Source: Begonia masoniana (taxonomy: Eukaryota; Streptophyta; Magnoliopsida; Cucurbitales; Begoniaceae). Taken from it: 64,000 nucleotides of DNA. Both the position numbers and the translations under genes were made by a program. The DNA lies in assembly GCA_022432975.1 (NCBI GenBank), contig CM039516.1:31326051-31390050 (forward strand). Reading direction: 5' to 3'. A model generated the notes under the pieces. That model worked only from the letters and a program-made list of their open reading frames with translations, ran no database searches and was not told the DNA's origin. Positions 53,840 to 64,000 of this stretch are shown piece after piece; position 1 is the first letter of the stretch, and every line of letters begins with the position of its first letter.

Positions 53840-54079
53840 TGAGAGTTCAGTGTTCTAGATTCGTTTTGAGTTGGACCGAGTAACCTATTGGATCTCTTAT
53901 GTGAAATTTGTGTCAAGATGAAAATTTTTAGAATTTGGTGTGACCCGAATTCTAATTGGGCTGGGTTGGGCCCGTAGTCAATATACTTGAATCGCAAAAC
54001 TCAATTGCATCGATTTTGATTAATGATCATTCTTATCTGCCAGTGTTTTAATTCAGTGTCTATTATTTTCTCATTTCAT
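53840..54079 (+). repeat. 3' LTR of copia D, truncated
   Basis: Begins TGAGAGTTCAGTGTTCTAG after a purine-rich run and matches the 5' LTR, with a deletion around 53990. It stops after TCTCATTTCAT, about 40 bp short of the full end. Confidence 0.78.
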
Positions 54080-54345
54080 TGTTGAAAAATCGAACGACAA
54101 ATCGAAAAATAAAATAAGAAAATAATGGACACTGAATTTACGTAGAAATCCTAAAAGGAAAAAAAATCATGGGCAAAGGAGAATGATCACTAATCAAAAT
54201 CAATACAATTGAGTTTTACGACTCAAATATCAATAAATAAGAAAAACCATGAAACTTTAATATTAACTACAAGCTCAACCCAACTCAATTACAATTCGAG
54301 TTACACCAAATTTTAATAATTTTGTGTGTGGATAAAATAGGAGAG
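54080..54345 (-). repeat. Inverted copia D LTR copy
   Basis: Starts TGTTGAAAAATCGAACGA, the complement of the LTR 3' end, and continues as the complement of LTR sequence (GAATGATCACTAATCAAAAT at about 54182 pairs with the segment near 54003-54032) to about 54310, then fades. With the adjacent direct LTR it forms a near-palindrome. Confidence 0.8.
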
Positions 54346-54954
54346 AGAGAAAAGAGAAAATGAGATATTTTTTCCTACTATACGGTCGATTCTTCCCTCT
54401 TTTGCGCAAAATTTGAACTAATTATTATTGTTAATGTGATCTATAATTCTATTGGTTCTGTTTTTTTTTTATCACCTTCAATTGTTCAATTTATGACATC
54501 AATCATTTTAGCAAGATCAGTCTATTTTTCTCTAGTAGGTATAGATTATTGATTTTTAAGAATTATCATTCTAGGAGAGGCGGTTGACTTTTTACTGTTT
54601 GTTATATGAATAATTAACTTGTACCCATTATTTTATATGGAAATTTAGAATAGATTCAGTTAAGTGGACGTAGGCTTATTGACAAAATACGTTAAAAATT
54701 TCATTCTATCATAGCTTCTTTACTTTGTTGCATATAATGACTAACATAAATTTTTTTTTAATCTTATAATTCGGAAAAAAAAATTATCTATTGTTTAGGT
54801 TTCGACTAGATTAATAAAGTATGTGACTTTAGTATTTTTTTGAATTTATATGAATTCAAATGACTGAAAATTCGGGTTCAATAATAAAATTGAGATAATA
54901 CCCAATTTGGAAGGAAGTTTTGAAATAAAGTGACTTTGATAATCTAATATCTAC
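54346..54954. other. AT-rich spacer
   Basis: No gene or repeat recognised; very AT-rich, with many homopolymer runs. Confidence 0.5.
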
Positions 54955-56847
54955 TGTCACAACACTAGGAGGGGCCAGAGCAGAAATGCAGAGTCAGACG
55001 AACCGATCTCCTGAGCCAAGCTCATTTAGAATAAAGAAAATCAAACCCACATTAAGTAAATTCCAAACAAAATAGCATAATAAAATTAAAAGGTTAATCT
55101 ATGTCCAAATGTGTATAAAAACTAAGCAAAGATCAAATCATAAGTTAGATTACGTACCTAAATCTGAATAAGGTTTTAAGATTCGAAGTCATTCCCACAA
55201 AAAATGATAAATAAAGATAGAGAGAAGGGAAGCAGCAAATCCTTCTCTTGCAGCCAACTGGATCAAGCCCTAGTCAATCTTCTCCTTGCCTCATTTTTTT
55301 TAAGGGGATCTTTAAGGTGAGTGATTAACTCAGTAAGAATCTTATACCTAATGCATTCTGGTTAAAACCAAATTTTTATCTTTTCTTTGGAAGAGCGTGG
55401 TCTACATTCTACAATGATGCATGACTTAGACAAAAGAATACTTGAAAACATCTTTTCTTTCTTTTATTTAAAAACCCAACTCCACGAGCCCTCTGTGAGA
55501 TATTTATAAAAATCATCATGTACATAAGGTGACTATACAATCAAAATACCTTTCACAGTTTTCTGTAGAAAACATCCAAGTGAAAATGGAGTGTCATACA
55601 AGAACAACTTCGACACACCTCAAGGAAAGACATTGATCTAAAGACCAACAACGTCTCATGAGCAAGAAAAAAATACGATGGCGATCCAAAGATCCAACCC
55701 ATCACCTGAGCAGTCCAACAACAACACAACCCGCACCAAAACTCACCTTGATCAGGTTAAGGGGTTTTCAAGCCCCCAAGGAAAGCGTTACCACCATCCT
55801 GCAAAACGTACAAACAAGACCACTTTCACGCAATAGAAGGGATCCGAGGATACCCTCATGATGCTTTGGCGTCAAACAGCCCAAAGCATCAAGAGGATTC
55901 ACTCTCCCAATATCCACATCAGAAACATCATCATATATGCTGAAATAAACGTGCTCAAAAAACTCTATAAACATATACGTAATAAAACCGGACGTGGCCT
56001 TGTCACAATATCATAAGTGGCAACCCACCAAAGTATAGTTTTTATGAAAACTATGCGATGCTAATGAAAAACGCATAAATAACTTACCTCCTCAATGAGT
56101 CATTTTTCTCCTCACGGGAGTTGCAACCTAAAACTGAGAAAAAAAAAAAAAAAAAAATGGGCGAATAACTCAAGCTGGGCGCAGGCGGCACCCAAGTTAG
56201 CTGCGCGCAACCCCCGTGTTGGGCGCCGCTATGGCCACCAGCCGACGGCACTCTGCCGCCTCCAACCATCCTTTCTCAAAAGTTTTTAGTGCACTAAACT
56301 CAGAACAACGTTTCCAACACATTTAACACCAAAAATGGATTTAAATAGAGTTTTAGGGCGACAAAATCGAGCCCGAAACCCTAAGCATTTTCTGGCAAAA
56401 ACACAAAAATTTGATTAATCTTGAAAACTTCCTTCACCAAAGTTTTAGATCGGTTTGAGATGGGCGTTTTGATACCAAGAACATGTCGATCGAAGTCTGG
56501 CCGGCCACCCTTCTCCCTTTTTCTCTCCTCCCTCTCCCTCCTCATGCGGCGCCTAGTAAGAGGAGGAGGAAGGATTCTCCCTAACCCTTTTCTCACCATT
56601 TCCTTAAAATAATAATATTTAATTATTTTACTACTTAAAACTCTCAAAATTTTATACCAACTGAAACTCGATTCCAACATTTAATTAAAGTTCCATGCGT
56701 AGTGCGATACCTTGCACGATAAAATCCAACTTGGCAACAATCGATCTTTCAAATTTGGCCGTTTGACCAAACATAAACACGTGGCACATAACAATAAAAT
56801 TGGGTCAAATTCCTGACACATATCAATCAACAAACGCAAAAAATTTA

Positions 56848-57800
56848 TGGATTAAGTGCAAAAAAAAGTTTCAAGTATGAGAAAAATACAAAAAAAAGCT
56901 TTAAGTATGAGAAGTACAAAATAAAGCTCTGTGGGGGACCGATCACCCCCCGCAGAGGGTGCAGCGGGTACCCGCCCCATTGAGGCGGGTACCCGCAGCT
57001 TTGAGGTGGTTAACCGCTGAGACTGCTGCTTTTACATATCAAAGTATATTTCAATTTTTTATCAGAGAAGCGATCTCCAGTGCCAGTAAGAAGAAAGAAC
57101 AGGGCCAGTTATGGGGGAAATCATATTACTCTCTTCCTCCTCCATCTTCCACGTCGAACCCTGGTAGTAATCCAGCCATGAAAGAGAAGGTTTTGTCGGA
57201 GGACAAGCAAAACTATAGTTTTCTGACTCTTCTATGTCCTTCCAAATATCATCCATGGAGTACCCATTGATCTCATCCGCCAATTCTTCGTCCTTTTCCT
57301 GGCTTTTTTTTTTTCCTTCAGAGTTGAGAATTGAAGAGATCCAGCGTTGCAATTGCTTTCTTCTCCAGTTTTCGGAAATGACTAAAGATTCTGGGCATGA
57401 TTGTTTGAAGGTGATGAATCGGAGTTGGAGAAGATGATGATGGAGACAAAACGACCGCCATTTTCTTCTCTTGAGCTGTTTTCCTCACGTGAGTTCTTTA
57501 TTTCACAGATCAAAGTATATTTTAGCAGTGAAAAAAAGTGAAATATACTTTGATACGTGAAAGCAGCGGCTTGGTGGTTAACCGCTTCAAAGCAGCGGGT
57601 ACCCGCATAATGTGGAGGGTCTGCGGTTACCCGCGTGACCCCCCGCGTTATGTGGGTACCCGCCTCAATGGGGCGGGTACCCGCTTCACCCTCTGTGGGG
57701 GGTGATCGGTCCCCCGCAGAGCTTTATTTTGCACTTCTCATACTTAAAACTTTTTTTTACACTTTTCCCATACTTGGAGCTTTTTTGTACACTTAATCCA
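56848..57800. mobile_element. 953-bp TIR transposon (MULE-like) carrying gene sequence
   Basis: Long terminal inverted repeats: the left arm is about 56848-57060 and the right arm about 57525-57800, both starting TGGATTAAGTG read inward. An AAAATTTA duplication flanks it (56840-56847 and 57801-57808). Eight bases with such long arms suggest a Mutator-like or foldback element; a hAT cannot be excluded. The arms contain GCGGGTACCCGC palindromes; the right arm has about 60 bp more of them. The ~460-bp centre is not repeat-like and has coding character on the minus strand. No transposase. Confidence 0.85.
57062..57352 (-). pseudogene. Probable R2R3-MYB C-terminal fragment captured by TIR element
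   Basis: A 96-codon minus-strand frame inside the TIR element. It reads LADEINGYSMDDIWKDIEES, a Trp-containing stretch SLSWLDYYQGSTWKMEEEES and then NM. The set YSMDDIW-K/R-DI followed by P..TW... and W-x-M-(D/E)-x-E-E-S-x-M is what I recall from the C-terminal tails of some R2R3-MYB factors (AtMYB48/59-like). The R2R3 repeats are not present, so this would be only a last-exon piece. The open sense extends upstream to about 57440. The call rests on memory of the motif. Confidence 0.5.
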
Positions 57801-57851
57801 AAAATTTAACCACTTAAAGTTGTCTTTAAAAATCTTGGGTTTTACACCTAT

Positions 57852-58877
57852 CTTTGATGACTTCTCCTTTCCTCTGCAGATTTACACTCAAACTCCTCGA
57901 TTCAACACCATTTCTACCGATCCGGATCTGATTTGAACTTTTGAGTGAAATTTCAAATTTTCTAAAATAAAAATTGAAAACAAATGAATATCGAATTACG
58001 ACTTAACTTTAACTTTCTGATATCCAAAACTCAAATCACTCTTAAGATCATTGGCTTTCAATCCAAGTTCCTCCCAAGACACTCATGTTCCCATGTTAAT
58101 CACACACAAAAAAAAAAAAATTTACAATTCTCTATTAAATAACTTCCTAGGGTCACCAGCTGAATATTATGTTTTGTAACCGAGAATATAATTTAGGCCT
58201 TTAAATTAAATTTGTAAACTTCAACATAATTTTAAGACTTGAATTAAATTTGTAGAGTAAATCATTATTTACCTTTTTCTAAATGAAAAATAAATCGTCT
58301 CATTGTTTACCACAAGACTTTCTACCTTTTGGGAGAATTCATGGAGTAGGAGGGTAAGATAGAAGAATAGTTTACCTGGTTCATTCTGAAACAATCAACC
58401 CAATCAGATTATCATTACGACTCACTTCCAGTTCCTAGCCTCCATTATTCTATTTATAGAGCAGGAAGAAAACACTACAGTTGACTACATGAATGACGTT
58501 TCTCTGATCTACAATTTCTTGACGACGACCTTCTATAATTGAGGTAGATTTTCCTCTTTGGCAGTGCAAATCTTTGAGGAAGAGATGATCGGAGAAGACG
58601 AAGAAGCCAGACAGATGTTTATGCATAGGTCTGTTGAGGTTTAATTATGGCATTTAGCCACGTCACAACATTATCTTCATCATCCATTTTTTTATATTCT
58701 TTCTTTTACAATTGCAGTCCACTATGATTGTCTAATAAAACAAAAATAAATAAACAAATTTTAATAAACTAATGTCGTATAAAATTTTAATATCTCTCTC
58801 ACTATTAGATCTTCAAACAAAATCTTCATGCATAGGATATCGATTTTCTAAAACCTAATATTTTTTTTCTCGCACAT
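57852..58877. other. Spacer without recognised genes
   Basis: About 1 kb of AT-rich DNA between the family-B LTR and the next LTR. The part at 58440-58660 has more balanced composition, but no ORF with a known motif. Confidence 0.45.
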
Positions 58878-58882
58878 GACTA

Positions 58883-61600
58883 GTGTAACACCCGGGAAAT
58901 TCTTACAACGCGCGTAGCCTTAGATAGGTTATGTTAAGTAGTAAATTAGAATGAAAATATGGAAGAGGAATTTGAGAGAAAATAAAATGATAAGGTAATT
59001 GTTTAATAAATAGTTGTTTTAATTAATTTAAAAGAAAAGTGAATAAATTTTGTTAAACTAATTTATTAATTAATTGGTGTTCGGATATTCTAAATGGAGA
59101 ATTTAAGCTGGGTACGGGGTGAAGGTCAATTTACGAAAATTTATAATTTAAGAACGGGATCTAACGGAATTTTCGAAAGGGCAAAAGGGTAATATAATTG
59201 CATTTAATGTTATTATTATTATTATTAAAAAAATAATAATAATAAAACAAACGACAAAATGGTTTTCAAACCATTCTGTCGTTCGAGTCGTGCGAGAGGC
59301 AGGGGAGAGACGAGGGACGAGCGACAATCGGCGACGGGTTCACCACCGTTTTCGAGGTTTTCCGGTCAGGCGACGGTGGCGAGCGGGTTCCGGCCTGTCT
59401 GCGCGCGCAATCACTCTGTCTGCGCGTGCAATCAGTCGGGTAAGCTCGTTTTTTTCCCCCTGTTTTCCTCTCTGTTCTAGGCCGTGAGTGACGAGCCCAT
59501 TTTGGCTCCTTCACTGGCCGTTTTTGGGCGGTCTTGGCTCGGAATTGCCGGACATTAGGCCGGCTTTAGTCGTCTGGCCGTGAGGAGCCCGTTTGGGCGA
59601 AAAATCAGAGAGCCCGATTTGGGCATTTCAGATTTTGGTGTGTGTAGCTCGGGATTTTTGTTAGTTTATGCTAATTGAGGGTTAGGGTGATCGATTGGAG
59701 AGGAATCGAGTGAAAATTGATGGAAAACGGAAAAGGGGAAAATTTTGGGTAAAGGGAAGATTCGGGTTTTCTGATTTTTGACCTAGTTACGGTCGATTGT
59801 TTTAAAATTCCTTTTAGTGGGTTAAAATAGGTTATTAGAGGAGTACATTGCCGCTGGAATCGTTAGATTCCGATATCTGACGCGAAAGTTATGCACGTTT
59901 GAAGTTTCGGGTCGGTTTTTACCGAACCCAAATTAGTGACCGTTTAGTTAGATTTTAGTTGGATTAAGCTAGAAATAATAGTTTGGGAGTAATTGGTGAA
60001 TGTAGGCTTGGTTTTAATGGAGTTTGAAGTTGGACGGTAAAATTGGCGTAAAACCGGGTTTTGAATGTTTAGGTTGAATTGTGTTATAGTTTTAGTTAGT
60101 TAGTTTAGGTTTAAGAATGTCTTTAGAGTTTACTAAATTAAGTTTCGTTATTTTAGGTGATCGAGTGATTGAATTATCGGACGAAGTGGACAGTTGAGTT
60201 TCGAGCAACCAGGTAAGTAGTGGACTGCTTGTATTTTGCCTTCGGGCCTACACCATGGAACGGTAGGGAATTATTTGTTTGTTTGTTCATTTGGTTGTTT
60301 TGTTTAGTGTTGCATCGTGTTGTTTTGTTTCGTGTTATATTGCATATCTTTGAAACATGCATCGTGAGTTACAGTACGATACGCTAGAGATGAGTGGTTG
60401 CATTGTGTGGCATTGTGAGTGTGAACGTAATCAGATAAAGTTAATTGTAATGTATCTCAAATAGTGTGCCTTGTCGGGATACGGTGTTGGTAGTATCACC
60501 CCGAAGGGAACTCTATGAGAGACCGGCTAAAATACGAGATCTGGAATAGTCTGCCTTGTCGGGATACGGTGTTGATAGTAGCACCCCAAAGGGAACTCTA
60601 TAAAGCATGATTGGCTAAAATACGTAAATGTCGTGAGTATGAATTCCTAGACGGTTATAGGATTCTACGATCGACGAGGGAGATTATGCATGGCCATCGC
60701 AGACGGTTATGGGATGAGAGCTGTCTGGTCTTACTCTGGTGATTCTGAGTTTGGCCGTCCTAGACGGTTATGGGATGTGTGCCTACTCAAATCACACGGC
60801 TTATGAAACAATTAAAGTAACGAACAACAACGAACAGCAAATAAACACAACTGAGTGGTAGAAACTGCATGTGTTAGGTTGCTTGCATTGTGTTGTTGTC
60901 TCATTCGTTATTCCCTACTTGCTAAGCATTAGGCTTATGTTTTGTGTTATATGGTGTAGGTGACGAGATTTACTCTGGTGAGGTGGATGAGACAGCCCAG
61001 GACTAGTCAGCAGTTGGTGATGCATGGAGTATGCCGGTGCAGGCTATTATCGGGGAGCCTCGACCATGGTTTTCGGGGGGAATGGGGGCTTGTCTGTTGG
61101 TAGTTTGTCGTAAATGTCTATTTGTAGAAATGATGGGAATGTGTAACTTTCTTTTTTATTTATGTTTTAAGAGTTACGGTATAGCTATTTGTCGTTGTTG
61201 TATATAGTCATAGTTAAGGGTGATATGTCGCCCTATACTGTAAACTTTCTTCATTTAGGGATGTTAGTATTTTAGTTTCTCTCTTTACTGCTGTTGGAGA
61301 TTTCGTAGGTTGGTTAGATGGTTAGGAATATTCTGGATTGGATTTTATGCAGGTATTTAGCATTGTGGAGGCGCCATTTTCAGGCTTTACTTTGCCAAAA
61401 TTTTCGGGAAGGATGTCGTGGTGCTTAAAGGTTAGGATTAAGGAAAATTAGTGAGTCTAGGCAGCTAGGTATGACTTAAAAGAGTTTCAGGAGATTTAGT
61501 TTTAAATCCTGCGGTGTCAATTTTATTTTAAATGAGGTTTTAACGTGGAATTGGTTAGCAAAGTGGTGCACCGAGCCAGGGTGGGTTCGGGGGCGTTACA
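58883..61600 (+). repeat. 5' LTR of a further gypsy-type element (2718 bp)
   Basis: Starts TGTAACACCCGGGAAATTC and ends TTCGGGGGCGTTACA. A PBS follows directly, so this is the 5' LTR of an element that runs off the window. The left target site would be ACTAG (58878-58882). A GC-richer section lies at about 59260-59620 and an ATT/AAT inverted microsatellite at about 59210-59245. Direct repeats occupy 60463-60780. Confidence 0.88.
60463..60640 (+). repeat. 85-bp direct repeat in LTR
   Basis: Two copies 85 bp apart of TGCCTTGTCGGGATACGGTG, extended by GGAACTCTAT and GGCTAAAATACG. Downstream AGACGGTTATGGGAT occurs three times (about 60651, 60701 and 60762). Confidence 0.88.
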
Positions 61601-61603
61601 AGA

Positions 61604-61615
61604 TGGTATCAGAGC
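61604..61615 (+). other. Primer-binding site after the 58883 LTR
   Basis: TGGTATCAGAGC three bases after the LTR end, a perfect initiator-Met tRNA-type site. Confidence 0.92.
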
Positions 61616-64000
61616 ATAAATGGTCAAGTCGTTCAAAGGATTACCCGACAATGCCGGCCGCCATGCAACGTGTTTTACCGACTGTAAATATTTCTTTAAT
61701 TTTAGATAATTTATCTTTAAGATTAGATTGTTTAACCCTTGTTTTTTTTTGAACTGTAATAGATTAGAACATTCCAAGAGTACCGAGACAACTTTGGTGG
61801 ATCCCTTAAGCTAATTCATAGACATGTGTGTTGACATAGTGAACTGATAGTTCGAATAGCTAGAAATTTATTGGAAGTGCGAAACTAACAAAGTAACATG
61901 AGATAGAAGTAGGATTGAGCATAGATAGATTAGAGAATCTTAGGATGAGACTTAACCTTATGAGAAAAGAGGTATGATCTACCCAAATTAAGTGTTAATG
62001 TTAGCCTGAGTATAAATGATAGTCGTTAGGAAAAGTGTGAGTTGTGTCCTAGTATTAAATGGGTGGGTGAGGACACAGTGGGTTGAATGCAGGATGAGAT
62101 AAACCTTAGAATGAGAAATTGTAATGATGATACATATAAATAGTCTTGGGGCATAGTTAGTAAATCCTGGGGAGTACTAGGACGTACTAGGATACGATGA
62201 ACCGGGTAGAAGTTTGAAAATTTATTGGGAGACACCTTAGATCTTCGTCATGCCATTAATATGTTTATTAATTGTTAAGGGGATTTTGAGAATTTGAGAT
62301 ACTAATTGGTATTCGGTGAGAGGAAGATTCTAATAAACTTTATGCAAGAAAAACCAAGAGGGGAGCCTAACCTAAGTTACGTGGGGTTAACAATGATAGG
62401 GACTATTGAGTGTTAAGAGGTATCGTTAGTTAGTTAGTATGACCCAAACTAGAGTCATAGAAAGGTGAAATGCTCGAGAGTAGAATTATGGAGAGTATGA
62501 GTCAAGTCGTGAATGTGGCAATGAGGAGTAGTTGTGGAATGAATGATGAGCCATAGAAAGGTACTCAATTTCGGGGATTAACAGTTAGAGATTTCCTTAG
62601 AGCTAGAAAACCAATAAATATTGAGGTATTAAAGGATCAAAGAAGATGCTAGGTGATATTCGTTAGGAAAAATGGTTGGACCTTAGGGTATAGGTACTAT
62701 CTTAAGGGATTACTCATTCGAGGGTGAACGTGAATGCGTAAAAGTTTTCAACCGGCATTGTATAGGAGAATTTAGGCGTGACTAGAAGGAGTGGACGTGC
62801 TGTGTTTTGGTGTTATTCGACCTAGGACTTGGGAGCTGAAAGTATATAGGTTTGGAATAACTTCGAAACTTAGATGTCTTGAGTAGGTAGAGAAAAGTCT
62901 AACCTCTTGAATTGAGATAATGTGTTGAGGTTTAGATTAATGCGCACAATGTTAGGAGAAATGGTGACTCGTCGAGGTAATAAGTAGGATATTGGGAGTA
63001 AGAATGTTAACAACAAGTTTAGGTTGTTGAGTGACTTGTGGTAAAGAAATTTAGAATAATATCTAGAAACCGAGAGTAGATTAATTAAAAGTTTTGGATT
63101 GAATCTGGAGGAAAATTAAACATTTGTATAAAGGTAGAAAGCCTTAGAAAAGAAAATAGCAACAGTATTAGATAGAATTCGTTGAATGAGAATAACAAGA
63201 ATTCGTTGAAGAACTTTAGAATGCCTTATGGATAAAGTTTAAGTTAGAAAGTTTCGAGGGTTCGACTCGTATGTAACGAAGTCGAAACTACTGATGTCGT
63301 AAATAGATTAGGCAAGAGTTGATAAGCCTAAGAGTTAGCGAACTTAAGCGTGAGATATGAATATGAACTCGAGTATTAGTAGAGGTTGAGAGATGTAAGC
63401 TAGAAGAATGATGAACTTAAAATTCTAGATTCGAGACGGACATATGAGAGATATTAGTTAACTAAGAGAGAGAATTAGGATAAGAGAGTTAGCTATCTTA
63501 TGAAGTTGAAGAACTTAGAGGGAACTTAGAGGGTATTGAGAATTAAAGTGTAAAAGTTTGAAAGCATAGGTGATGAGTGATTAAGCGAAAGTTACTAAAA
63601 TGTAGAAGAGTACATAGTTATGAAAGTTAGACTAAGTTATGCGTTTGAGCTCTGTTAGTGGGTGAAGAGTGAGAAGTGAGGTAAGTGAGGAGATTAGTAA
63701 ATTCTAATGGAGGATATTGGATAGGAAAGATACGGAGATTATATGATGGAATTTAGAATATGGTTAATTCAGGAGAAGCATGAGAGTTTTAATTTAAAAT
63801 TTTGGGGATATTGATTTTTCGAGAGTGTGTAGTTATGACTGGAATAGAAGTGAGATACATTTAGTATAGTGAAGGGTGAAGGATGTTAGTCAAGGTAACA
63901 AGGTGGAAGATGAGATAGTAACTTAGAAGGGAAATTTGAACTGAAAACTTAGTGTACGAAGTTTATTCACTAAGTTTTTTTTTTTTTTTTTTTTGTGTTA
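61616..64000 (+). other. Purine-rich, non-coding internal region of LTR element
   Basis: About 2.4 kb after the PBS with no ORF above about 85 codons and no gag or pol motif on either strand. From about 61850 the plus strand is strongly G over C: hand counts for 63301-63360 and 63361-63420 give 16 G to 6 C and 16 G to 4 C. It fits the interior of a LARD-type non-autonomous element, or gag-pol decayed beyond recognition. A run of about 19 T lies at 63976-63994. Confidence 0.65.

Larger units (their letters stand above)
50910..54079 (+). mobile_element. Small deleted Ty1/copia element D
   Basis: A short LTR (50910-51231), a PBS (TGGTATCAAAGC at 51234), copia gag with zinc knuckle, protease, a deleted pol and a partial 3' LTR starting at 53840. 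Integrase core, RT and RNase H are absent. The 3' LTR stops at about 54079, where an inverted LTR copy begins. No target duplication could be assigned. Confidence 0.78.
54955..57846 (-). repeat. Family-B LTR, copy 3 (contains TIR element)
   Basis: Minus-strand LTR. On that strand it begins TGTAAAACCCAAGATTTTTA at 57846, a worn TGTAACACCC start. It shares the family landmarks GTGAGTGATTAACTCAGTAA (about 55317), GATCCAAAGATCCAACCCAT (about 55685), CAAGCCCCCAAGGAAAGCG (about 55770) and GTGGCAACCCACCAAAGTAT (about 56017). The left end TGTCACAACACTAGG at 54955 is a guess, since no target duplication matches. About 1.9 kb is LTR; 56848-57800 is a later insertion. Confidence 0.65.

Noticed and set aside
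59259..59514. Short frames on both strands near 59.3 kb
   Set aside because: Inside the GC-richer section of an LTR, with no domain and overlapping antisense frames.

Overview
This window looks like intergenic heterochromatin from a flowering plant, most likely a eudicot. The evidence is indirect. Plant-type Ty1/copia and Ty3/gypsy retrotransposons are nested in one another, their primer-binding sites are of the initiator-methionine tRNA type (TGGTATCAGAGC), several LTRs open with TGTAACACCC, and one TIR transposon carries what looks like a plant R2R3-MYB fragment. I see no intact host gene, tRNA, rRNA or CRISPR array. I cannot name the species from sequence alone.

Layout. 1-8700: 3' part of a Sirevirus-type copia element (broken gag-pol, then a long intact extra ORF in the env-like position, several polypurine tracts, 3' LTR). 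It is inserted in the left LTR of a minus-strand gypsy element (A, 8701-24161). Element A is also split by a non-autonomous gag-protease element without reverse transcriptase (10107-16946, TSD TTGAG) and by a solo LTR carrying a 100-bp tandem array (18750-21677, TSD GGGAT). 24162-36447: worn minus-strand LTR relics (family B), two more solo LTRs with perfect TSDs (30975-33506, AAGGA; 34270-35686, ATTCC) and a telomere-like hairpin. 36448-46268: a complete gypsy element (C) with LTR pair, PBS, degraded gag-pol and TSD ATAAC. 46274-50803: AT-rich relics, an Athila/Tat-like gag fragment and a solo LTR. 50910-54345: a small deleted copia element (D) ending in an inverted LTR. 54955-57846: another family-B LTR, host to a 953-bp TIR element with a MYB-like insert. 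58883-64000: a 2.7-kb LTR, its PBS, and about 2.4 kb of purine-rich, ORF-poor internal sequence.

How the parts relate. The coding pieces are gag, protease, integrase, reverse transcriptase and RNase H of several retrotransposon lineages, nearly all broken by stops, frameshifts or deletions. Exceptions are the 747-codon ORF at 4718-6961 and the RT-replacing ORF at 14625-15665. Exact target-site duplications give a clear insertion order.

The most unusual signals lie in the LTRs. U3 regions of different families hold arrays of short words (TGACGTCA, CACGTG, CATCTGCCGATGG, TCGACACTT). A 20-base word and a 16-base word are shared exactly between copia and gypsy LTRs, which should not be homologous. 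The copia element also has a tandem hairpin array, built from a word like its LTR repeat, just before its extra ORF. All calls are by eye; none has been checked by database search.
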